Below, one piece after another: positions 6,449-12,289 of a DNA stretch of 12,289 nt (positions are counted from its first letter, which is position 1; the number at the start of each line of letters is the position of its first letter). Both the position numbers and the translations under genes were made by a program. Source of the DNA: an uncultured Eubacteriales bacterium. GTDB lineage: Bacteria > Bacillota > Clostridia > Oscillospirales > Oscillospiraceae. The notes under the pieces are model-generated. The model had not been told where the DNA came from. It worked only from the letters and a program-made list of their open reading frames with translations, and did not search any database. Location of the stretch: assembly GCA_902492005.1 (NCBI GenBank), contig CABUJV010000049.1:1-12289 (forward strand). Direction: 5' to 3'.

Positions 6449-7609
6449 ATGAAAAGGACCTATCCGTTTGACCAGGCCGCCACCTCGTTTCCCAAGGCGG
6501 AGGGTGTGGCCGAGGCTATGACCGAATACCTGACCCAGGTGGGAGGGAACGCGGGCCGGGGGGCCTACCGCTCCGCCTGCGACGCGGCGGCGGCCGTGCT
6601 GGAGGTGCGGGAGCGGCTGTGCGCCCTGTTGGGCGGGCCGGCTCCCCAGAACGTCATCCTGACGCCGGGATGTACCTATTCCCTCAACTTCGTGCTCAAG
6701 GGGCTGCTGCGGCCCGGCGACCGGGTGGCGGTCTCGGGCCTGGAGCACAACGCCGTACTGCGCCCGCTGCACCAACTGGAGTCCCGGGGGGTGACAGTGG
6801 ATTACCTGCCCTGCCGGGAGACCGGCGAGCTGGACCTGGCCGCGGCGGAGCGGTATCTGACGCCGGGCACCAGACTGGCGGTGCTCACCCACGCCTCCAA
6901 CGTCTGCGGTACCCTGCTGCCGGTGGCGGAGGTGGGGGCGCTGTGCCGGGAACGGGGCATTTTCCTGTGTGTAGACGCTGCCCAGACGGCGGGGAGCGTA
7001 CCCATCCACATGGGTGAGCTGCACATCGACGCCCTGGCCTTTCCGGGGCACAAGGGGCTGCTGGGGCCCCAGGGCATCGGCGGGCTGATCGTCACCGACG
7101 CCCTGGCCCGGGCGCTGGACCCTCTGGTGACCGGCGGCACCGGCAGCGCCTCGGATTCCCCGGAGATGCCGGGGCTCCTGCCCGACCGCTTTGAACCGGG
7201 GACCCTGAACCTGCCCGGCGTGTACGGCCTGCGCGCCGCCCTGCGGTGGCTGGAGGGTCAGGACCTGGAGACGCTGCGCCGGCGGGAGATCAAGCTCACC
7301 GGCCACCTCATCGCCCGGCTGCGGGAGATGGAGGAGGACGGCCTGAAGATCTTCGGCACCCTGGATGCCTCCAGACAGGTGGGGGTGGTGTCGGTGGACT
7401 TCCCCGGGCTGGACAACGCCGAGGCTGCCTTCCAGCTGGAGCGGGACTACGGTGTGCTGACCCGATGCGGACTCCACTGCGCGCCGCTGGCCCACCGGAC
7501 GCTGGGCACCTTCCCGGCTGGGACCGTCCGCTTCTCGGTGGGTCCCTTTACCCGGTTCGAGGACGTGGACTACCTGCAGGCGGCGGTGTGCGGCGTCATG
7601 GGCGTGTGA
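6449..7609 (+). CDS. Class V aminotransferase / cysteine desulfurase family protein
   Basis: 386-residue PLP enzyme of the fold used by IscS/SufS/CsdA; it best fits the cysteine-desulfurase-like subgroup of Firmicutes (TIGR01977-type, from memory). Visible residues are the N-terminal FDQAATSFPK (8-16), H100 in LEHNAV which stacks on the cofactor, D176 and Q179 in VDAAQTAG, and K202 in FPGHKGLLGPQG as the Schiff-base lysine. C344 in CGLHCAPLAH corresponds to the persulfide cysteine of SufS-type enzymes. All are intact, so it should mobilise sulfur from cysteine or act on a related substrate. No isc/suf scaffold genes are nearby, so the physiological partner is unknown. It starts 16 bases after the preceding stop behind CAGGGGGGA, suggesting one transcript with the secreted protein. 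Confidence 0.9.
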   Translation: MKRTYPFDQAATSFPKAEGVAEAMTEYLTQVGGNAGRGAYRSACDAAAAVLEVRERLCALLGGPAPQNVILTPGCTYSLNFVLKGLLRPGDRVAVSGLEHNAVLRPLHQLESRGVTVDYLPCRETGELDLAAAERYLTPGTRLAVLTHASNVCGTLLPVAEVGALCRERGIFLCVDAAQTAGSVPIHMGELHIDALAFPGHKGLLGPQGIGGLIVTDALARALDPLVTGGTGSASDSPEMPGLLPDRFEPGTLNLPGVYGLRAALRWLEGQDLETLRRREIKLTGHLIARLREMEEDGLKIFGTLDASRQVGVVSVDFPGLDNAEAAFQLERDYGVLTRCGLHCAPLAHRTLGTFPAGTVRFSVGPFTRFEDVDYLQAAVCGVMGV

Positions 7610-7660
7610 CGGACATTCATAGATTGTTCATGCATTTGCCGCAGTTCGTCCACATTGACC

Positions 7661-7669
7661 TGGTACACT
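7661..7669 (+). promoter_or_regulatory. Weak candidate promoter element before the alarmone synthetase
   Basis: In the comparatively AT-rich gap at 7610-7694, TGGTACACT has the form of an extended -10 (TGN plus 4 of 6 matches). No -35 sits at normal spacing; TTGACC at 7655-7660 is too close. No terminator separates this gap from the upstream enzyme, so read-through transcription is equally possible. Confidence 0.25.
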
Positions 7670-7694
7670 CTTCCTGAAACTTGGATTTGACAAG

Positions 7695-7723
7695 AAGGAG
7701 GTGTCGCAGGTGCCCTGCGAGAC
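7695..7723 (+). promoter_or_regulatory. Shine-Dalgarno and start-codon hairpin of the alarmone synthetase
   Basis: AAGGAGGT at 7695-7702 is a near-perfect ribosome-binding site. It lies 0 bases from GTG 7701 but 7 bases from GTG 7710, which decides the start for 7710. TCGCAGG (7704-7710) pairs perfectly with CCTGCGA (7714-7720) around a three-base loop. The first base of the GTG is thus the last stem base and the other two lie in the loop. GT/AC (7701-7702 with 7722-7723) can extend the stem across one mismatch. Confidence 0.6.
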
Positions 7724-8405
7724 GGGAAAGACACGGCTCATGGTCCCCGACAAGACCCTGACGATTCTGCCCCCCGCGCTGGAGGGCGAGGCGGGAGCCC
7801 TCACCGAGCTGTTCCACATCTATGAGGCGGCCATGAAGGTCATCGCCGTCCGGCTGGAGATCCTGGACGCGGAGTTCAAGAATCTGCACGACCACAATCC
7901 CATCCACCACACCGAGGCCCGGGTCAAATCCCTGGACAGCATCCTCCAGAAGCTGGAGCGCAAGGGCCTGGACCCCACCATCGAGAACATCCAGCACTAC
8001 ATCACCGACGTGGCGGGGCTGCGGATCGTCTGCCCCTATGTGGACGACATCTACCTGCTGGACAACCTGCTCTCCCAGCAGGAGCACATCGTCATCGTCC
8101 GCCGCAGCGACTACATCGAGCACCCCAAGCCCAACGGCTACCGCAGTCTGCACCTCATTGTGCGGGTGCCGGTGCCCTTGGCCGACCGAACGGCCCACGC
8201 CCCGGTGGAGATCCAGCTGCGCACCATCGCCATGGATATGTGGGCCAGCCTGGAGCACGAGCTTCACTACAAATCCCGGTTCCAGCCGGTGGAGCACCTG
8301 TCCGAGCGGCTCAAGCTGTGCGCCAACACCCTGTCCGACGTGGACCTGCGGATGCAGGAGATTTTCGATTACCTCAACGGCCAGAGGAGCGGCGACGAAG
8401 AATAG
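7710..8405 (+). CDS. relQ: Small alarmone synthetase, RelQ-type GTP pyrophosphokinase
   Basis: 231 residues with a single (p)ppGpp synthetase domain and no HD hydrolase, TGS or ACT domain, hence a small alarmone synthetase. It transfers pyrophosphate from ATP to GTP or GDP during cell-wall or nutrient stress. All synthetase landmarks are intact: RVKSLDSILQKLERKG (71-86), DVAGLRIVC with D100, YIEHPKPNGYRSLH (135-148), the VEIQLRT loop with catalytic E167, and WASLEHELHYK (178-188). The C-terminal helix after about residue 190 fits RelQ tetramers better than RelP, but this distinction is by eye. The start is set by the Shine-Dalgarno spacing described for 7695-7723. The gene stands alone after a 100-base gap and converges on eno across a shared terminator. 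Confidence 0.9.
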   Translation: MPCETGKTRLMVPDKTLTILPPALEGEAGALTELFHIYEAAMKVIAVRLEILDAEFKNLHDHNPIHHTEARVKSLDSILQKLERKGLDPTIENIQHYITDVAGLRIVCPYVDDIYLLDNLLSQQEHIVIVRRSDYIEHPKPNGYRSLHLIVRVPVPLADRTAHAPVEIQLRTIAMDMWASLEHELHYKSRFQPVEHLSERLKLCANTLSDVDLRMQEIFDYLNGQRSGDEE

Positions 8406-8413
8406 TAAATGGG

Positions 8414-8443
8414 AAAGGGCGCGGACAAATGTCCGCGCCCTTT
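8414..8443. terminator. Bidirectional terminator between relQ and eno
   Basis: GGGCGCGGAC (8417-8426) pairs with GTCCGCGCCC (8431-8440) around an AAAT loop, flanked by AAA on the left (8414-8416) and TTTTT on the right (8441-8445). The + strand has a strong U-tract for the alarmone synthetase gene. The - strand transcript of eno reads the same stem followed by UUU, so the hairpin can end both convergent units. Confidence 0.9.
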
Positions 8444-8461
8444 TTGCGCGCCAGGAAAAGC

Positions 8462-9766
8462 TTACTGGTTCAGGTTAAAGAAGGCCTTCATCCCGGGGTA
8501 CTGGGCCACGTCGTCCAGCTCCTCTTCGATGCGCAGCAGCTGGTTGTACTTGGCCACACGGTCCGTGCGGCTGGGCGCGCCGGTCTTAATCTGACCGGCA
8601 TTGAGGGCCACAGCGATGTCGGCGATGGTGGCGTCCTCGGTCTCGCCGGAGCGGTGGGACACGATGGCGGTGTAGCCGGCCCGGTTGGCCATCTGGATGG
8701 CGTCCAGGGTCTCGGTCAGGGTGCCGATCTGGTTGACCTTGATGAGGATGGAGTTGGCCACCTTCTTCTCGATGCCGGTGGACAGGCGCTCCACATTGGT
8801 GACGAACAGGTCGTCGCCCACCAGCTGCACCTTGTCGCCGATGGCGCGGGTCAGCATGGCCCAGCCCTCCCAGTCGGTCTCGGCCATGCCGTCCTCCAGG
8901 GAGATGATGGGATAGGTGTCGGCAAACTTCTTCCACATGTTCACCAGCTGCTGCTGGGTCATCTTCCTGCCGGATTTGGGCTGGACGTAGCACTTCTCCT
9001 CCTCGTCCCACCACTCGGAGGACGCGGCGTCGATGGCGATCATAAAGTCCTTGCCGGGCTGGAAGCCGGCCTCCTCGATGGCCTTGACGATGACCTTCAG
9101 GGCGTCCTCATCCTTCTTCAGGTTGGGGGCGTAGCCGCCCTCGTCGCCTACGCCGGCGGCGGGGGTGCCGTTCTCCTTCAGGGTGTTCTTCAGGGTGTGG
9201 AACACCTCGGCGCACATGCGCAGAGCCTCCCGGAAACAGCAGGCGCCCACGGGCATGATCATGAACTCCTGGATCTCCACGTTGTTGGTGGCATGAGCGC
9301 CGCCGTTGAGAATGTTCATCATGGGGACGGGCAGGGTCTTGGCATTGACGCCGCCGATATAGTTGTAGAGGCTGAGGCCCAAGCTCTCGGCTGCAGCCTT
9401 GGCGCAGGCCAGGGAGGCGCCCAGTATGGCGTTGGCGCCCAGACGGGACTTGTTGGGGGTGCCGTCCAGCTCGACCATGGCCTTGTCGATGGCCACCTGA
9501 TCCAGCACGTTCATGCCCACCAGGCAGTCGGCGATCTCGGTGTTCACATTTTCCACCGCCTTTAGAACGCCCTTGCCCAGATAACGGCCCTTGTCGCCGT
9601 CCCGCAGCTCGCAGGCCTCATAGATGCCGGTGGAGGCGCCGGAGGGCACGGCGGCGCGGCCGACCACGCCGTCTTCCAGATAGACCTCCACCTCCACGGT
9701 GGGATTGCCGCGGGAGTCCAGAATCTCGCGGCCCAGCACGTCAACGATTTCAATGATCTGCTTCAT
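8462..9766 (-). CDS. eno: Enolase
   Basis: 434 residues, full length. It interconverts 2-phosphoglycerate and phosphoenolpyruvate in the cytoplasm. The catalytic set is intact: E209 in GVGDEGGYAPN, metal ligands D246, E291 (SLEDGMAE) and D318 (LVGDDLFVTN), the base K343 in ILIKVNQIGTLTET, the SHRSGETEDATIAD loop and GQIKTGAPSR. The N-terminal DSRGNPTVEVEV and flexible SGASTGIYEA loop are also standard. The ribosome-binding site AAAGGAG lies 8-9 bases upstream on the minus strand. It is the last gene of the glycolytic operon, 30 bases after gpmI, and ends just before the shared terminator. Confidence 0.98.
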   Translation of the reverse strand: MKQIIEIVDVLGREILDSRGNPTVEVEVYLEDGVVGRAAVPSGASTGIYEACELRDGDKGRYLGKGVLKAVENVNTEIADCLVGMNVLDQVAIDKAMVELDGTPNKSRLGANAILGASLACAKAAAESLGLSLYNYIGGVNAKTLPVPMMNILNGGAHATNNVEIQEFMIMPVGACCFREALRMCAEVFHTLKNTLKENGTPAAGVGDEGGYAPNLKKDEDALKVIVKAIEEAGFQPGKDFMIAIDAASSEWWDEEEKCYVQPKSGRKMTQQQLVNMWKKFADTYPIISLEDGMAETDWEGWAMLTRAIGDKVQLVGDDLFVTNVERLSTGIEKKVANSILIKVNQIGTLTETLDAIQMANRAGYTAIVSHRSGETEDATIADIAVALNAGQIKTGAPSRTDRVAKYNQLLRIEEELDDVAQYPGMKAFFNLNQ

Positions 9767-9796
9767 GTTGAAAGCTCCTTTCGTAATAAGGGGGGA

Positions 9797-11314
9797 TTAC
9801 AGGATCAGCGTGGCGCCGTCCATTTCCTCGGGCTTTTCCAGACCCATGAGGTCCAGCATGGTGGGGGCGATATCGGCCAGGCGGCCGTCCCGCAGCTTTA
9901 CGTCGGCGCCCACAATGTAGAAGGGCACCAGATTGGTGGTGTGGGCGGTGTAGGGGGTGACGCCGTCGTCCTCCACCATCCGCTCGGCGTTGCCGTGGTC
10001 GGCGGTGATGAGGCAGATGCCCCCCATGTTTGTGGTGGCATCCACCACGCGGCCCACGCACTCGTCCACCGCCTCCACCGCCAGCCGGGCGGCCTCGTAG
10101 ACCCCGGTGTGGCCCACCATGTCGCAGTTGGCGAAGTTGAGGATGATGACGTCGTAGGCCCCGCTCTCGATGCGCTCCACGCAGGCGTCGGTGACCTCCC
10201 GGGCGCTCATGTCCGGCTTCAGGTCATAGGTGGGCACCGAGGGAGAGGGGATGAGGACCCGGTCCTCGCCGGGGAAAACCTGCTCCACACCGCCGTTGAA
10301 GAAGAAGGTGACGTGGGCATATTTTTCGGTCTCGGCGATGCGCAGCTGGGTCAGGCCCAGGCGGCTGATATACTCGCCGAAAATGTTCTTCAGCTCGTGG
10401 TGCGGGAAGGCCACCGACACGTTGGGCATGGTGGCGTCGTACTCGGTGGTGCAGACATAGTGCAGGGGGAAGAAGCCCTTTTTCCGGAGGAGGCCGGAGA
10501 AGGCGGGGTCCACCAGTGCGCGGGTGAGCTCCCGGGCCCGGTCGGGCCGGAAGTTCATGAAGATGACCGAGTCTCCGGGGTTGATGACGGCCTCCCGGCA
10601 GCAGATCACAGGGACCACGAACTCGTCGGTGATGCCCGCGTCATAGGAGTTCTGTACGGCCTGAACCGGGTCGGGCTCAAAGGGGGCCTCCCCCAGCACC
10701 AGGGCGTCATAGGCCTTCTGCACCCGGTCCCAGCGCTTATCCCGGTCCATGGCGTAGTACCGGCCGGAGATCACACCGATCTTGGCGCTGCCCAGCGCCT
10801 GGCATTTGTCCTGCAGCTGGGCGACGAAGTCCCGGCCGGAGGCGGGGGGCACGTCCCGGCCGTCCAGAAAGGCGTGGACATAGACCTTCTCCACACCCCT
10901 CTGCCTGGCCATGTCCAGCAGGGCGAAGATGTGCTCGATGTGGCTGTGCACGCCGCCGTCGGACAGCAGGCCCATCACATGCAGGGCGGCGCCCTTGGCC
11001 TTGCAGCCGTCCATGGCGCTCACATAGGCCTCGTTGGTGAAGAAATCGCCGTCGGCGATGGCCTTGGAGATGCGGGGCAGGTCCTGGAACACCACCCGGC
11101 CGGCGCCGATGTTGGTGTGGCCCACCTCGCTGTTGCCCATCTGCCCCTCGGGCAGGCCCACGTCCAGGCCGGAGGCGGACAGCTTACAGCCGGGATTCTC
11201 CGCGAAGAGCCGGTCCAGATGGGGCTTTTTGGCATTGGCGATGGCGTTGCCGGCGGTCTCGGCCCGGAGGCCGAAGCCGTCCATGATGATCAGAGTCGTC
11301 GGTGTTTTTTTCAT
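9797..11314 (-). CDS. gpmI: 2,3-bisphosphoglycerate-independent phosphoglycerate mutase
   Basis: 505 residues, the usual size for this alkaline-phosphatase-fold enzyme. It interconverts 3- and 2-phosphoglycerate using manganese and a phosphoserine intermediate. D12 in IIMDGFG binds metal. S62 in GQMGNSEVGHTNIGAGR is the phosphorylated serine, at the same number as in the Bacillus enzyme. The HAFLDGRDVPP, GRYYAMDRDKRWDR, NFRPDRARE, NFANCDMVGHTG and TADHGNAE blocks complete the active site. It follows tpiA by 32 bases, with GAGGT before the ATG, and precedes eno. No cofactor-dependent mutase is seen in the window. Confidence 0.98.
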   Translation of the reverse strand: MKKTPTTLIIMDGFGLRAETAGNAIANAKKPHLDRLFAENPGCKLSASGLDVGLPEGQMGNSEVGHTNIGAGRVVFQDLPRISKAIADGDFFTNEAYVSAMDGCKAKGAALHVMGLLSDGGVHSHIEHIFALLDMARQRGVEKVYVHAFLDGRDVPPASGRDFVAQLQDKCQALGSAKIGVISGRYYAMDRDKRWDRVQKAYDALVLGEAPFEPDPVQAVQNSYDAGITDEFVVPVICCREAVINPGDSVIFMNFRPDRARELTRALVDPAFSGLLRKKGFFPLHYVCTTEYDATMPNVSVAFPHHELKNIFGEYISRLGLTQLRIAETEKYAHVTFFFNGGVEQVFPGEDRVLIPSPSVPTYDLKPDMSAREVTDACVERIESGAYDVIILNFANCDMVGHTGVYEAARLAVEAVDECVGRVVDATTNMGGICLITADHGNAERMVEDDGVTPYTAHTTNLVPFYIVGADVKLRDGRLADIAPTMLDLMGLEKPEEMDGATLIL

Positions 11315-11346
11315 AGAAACCTCGAATCTAGTGTCTGAAAGACGCT

Positions 11347-12123
11347 TTACTCACCCTGATTGGCGGCGTTGATGATCTCCACAAAGTCGGGGGCCTTCAG
11401 AGAAGCGCCGCCGATGAGACCGCCGTCCACGTCGGGCTGGGCCAGCAGCTCACGGGCGTTCTTGGCGTTCATGGAGCCGCCGTACTGGATGGTGACGGAC
11501 CGGGCCACCCGGGCGCCGTAGAGCTTGCGGATGATGGCGCGGATGGCCTGGCAGACCTCGCCGGCCTGCTCGGCGGTGGCGGTTTTGCCGGTGCCGATGG
11601 CCCACAGGGGCTCGTAGGCGATGACCACATGGCGCAGCTTGTCGGCGGTTACGCCGGACAGGGCGCACTTGACCTGGTAGGAGATGAGCTCCATGGTCAC
11701 GCCCAGCTCCCGCTGCTCCAGGCTCTCGCCCACGCAGACGATGGGCCGCAGGCCCACCTCCAGGGCGGCGTGGACCTTCTTGTTGACAGCGACGTCGGTC
11801 TCGTTGTAGTACTGGCGGCGCTCGGAGTGGCCGATGACCACATACTTGACGCCCAGCTCCCTGAGCATCTCGGCGGAGACCTCGCCGGTATAGGCGCCGC
11901 TGGCCTCATAGTGGCAGTTCTCCGCGCCGATGGCCACCCGGCAGTCCTTGAACAGCCGGACTGCGGCGGGAATGTTCACGTAGGGGACACAGAGGACCAC
12001 GTCGCACCACTTGCCCCGGGGCAGGATGGGCTTGAGCTCCTCGGCAAAGGCGCGGGTCTCGGAGAGGGTCTTGTTCATTTTCCAGTTTCCAGCGATGATG
12101 GTTTTGCGGTATCTTCTATTCAT
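11347..12123 (-). CDS. tpiA: Triosephosphate isomerase
   Basis: 258 residues, normal length. It interconverts dihydroxyacetone phosphate and glyceraldehyde 3-phosphate. Active-site residues are N13 and K15 (AGNWKMN), H99 (VIGHSERR) and E171 (AYEPLWAIGTGKTA, the mobile loop 6). The phosphate-binding IQYGGSMNAKNA and GGLIGGASL strands are present. The ATG is preceded by AAAGAGGAGA about 9 bases upstream on the minus strand. It lies 28 bases after pgk, in the usual Firmicutes order pgk-tpiA-gpmI-eno. Confidence 0.98.
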   Translation of the reverse strand: MNRRYRKTIIAGNWKMNKTLSETRAFAEELKPILPRGKWCDVVLCVPYVNIPAAVRLFKDCRVAIGAENCHYEASGAYTGEVSAEMLRELGVKYVVIGHSERRQYYNETDVAVNKKVHAALEVGLRPIVCVGESLEQRELGVTMELISYQVKCALSGVTADKLRHVVIAYEPLWAIGTGKTATAEQAGEVCQAIRAIIRKLYGARVARSVTIQYGGSMNAKNARELLAQPDVDGGLIGGASLKAPDFVEIINAANQGE

Positions 12124-12151
12124 CGGTATCAGTCTCCTCTTTCTCTGTCGA

Positions 12152-12289
12152 TTATCGGTCCAGCAGGCAGGCCACGCCGGGCAGCTCCTTGCCCTCCAGG
12201 AACTCCAGGGAGGCGCCGCCGCCGGTGGAGATGTGGGTCATCTTGTCGGCAAAGCCCAGCTGCTCCACCGCCGCGGCGGAGTCGCCGCC
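12152..12289 (-). CDS. pgk: Phosphoglycerate kinase, C-terminal end only
   Basis: The last 45 residues of phosphoglycerate kinase, which makes ATP from 1,3-bisphosphoglycerate. The window cuts the gene inside the nucleotide-binding GGGDSAAAVE motif, of which GGDSAAAVEQLGF is visible. The family's closing block follows: ISTGGGASLEFLEGKELPG, then a short tail ending LLDR. About 350 residues lie beyond the window edge. The stop is TAA at 12154-12152, followed by a 28-base spacer to tpiA. Confidence 0.96.
   Translation of the reverse strand, partial: GGDSAAAVEQLGFADKMTHISTGGGASLEFLEGKELPGVACLLDR

Noticed and set aside
7701..7709. GTG at 7701 as the start of the alarmone synthetase
   Set aside because: It overlaps the Shine-Dalgarno sequence itself, leaving no spacer. 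GTG 7710 has the ideal 7-base spacing.
9941..11338. 465-residue frame antisense to gpmI, and similar frames antisense to eno (8240-9565), the shell gene/eutT (952-2127) and the desulfurase-like gene (6329-7495)
   Set aside because: Low-complexity Gly/Val/His/Asp composition and complete overlap with well-conserved genes mark them as shadows.

Overview
The window is GC-rich, with GC-ending codons preferred in every gene. It reads as a chromosomal segment of a Gram-positive anaerobe. A Firmicutes-type eut gene order, a gap/pgk/tpi/gpmI/eno-type glycolysis operon, a RelQ-type alarmone synthetase and non-AUG starts behind strong AGGAGG sites together suggest a gut Oscillospiraceae-like organism (Flavonifractor/Lawsonibacter neighbourhood). 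That assignment is inferred from style and content, not proven.

Region 1 (1-5064, + strand) is the 3' half of an ethanolamine-utilisation microcompartment operon. In order it holds acetaldehyde dehydrogenase (eutE, 5' end cut off), a hexameric shell protein with an unusual 127-residue N-terminal extension, the cobalamin adenosyltransferase eutT, the phosphotransacylase pduL, a small Eut-associated protein, the vertex protein eutN, the ethanolamine permease eutH and eutQ. The genes are tightly packed, with several overlapping starts and stops, and end at a long hairpin. Together they import ethanolamine (EutH), supply adenosylcobalamin for the ammonia-lyase (EutT; the lyase genes must lie outside the window), turn acetaldehyde into acetyl-CoA (EutE) and then acetyl-phosphate (PduL), possibly make acetate/ATP (EutQ), and build the shell (EutM-like, EutN).

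Region 2 (about 5184-8405, + strand) starts at a good extended -10 promoter. It encodes a secreted protein with a copper-amine-oxidase-like N-terminal domain and a catalytically dead NodB (polysaccharide deacetylase) fold, then a class V aminotransferase/cysteine-desulfurase-like enzyme. After a 100-nt gap comes a RelQ-type (p)ppGpp synthetase whose preferred GTG start lies at the tip of a short hairpin. A strong terminator follows and appears to serve both convergent transcripts.

Region 3 (8462-12289, - strand) is the glycolytic operon pgk (C-terminus only) - tpiA - gpmI - eno, with 28-32 nt between genes, a recognisable Shine-Dalgarno sequence before each complete gene, and intact catalytic residues.

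The points most worth a second look are the extended shell protein with a preserved internal ribosome-binding site and start, the pseudo-deacetylase, the start-codon hairpin of the alarmone synthetase, and the shortened protein between pduL and eutN. No stretch longer than 300 bases lacks a gene. No tRNA, rRNA, CRISPR array, insertion sequence or phage gene was seen.
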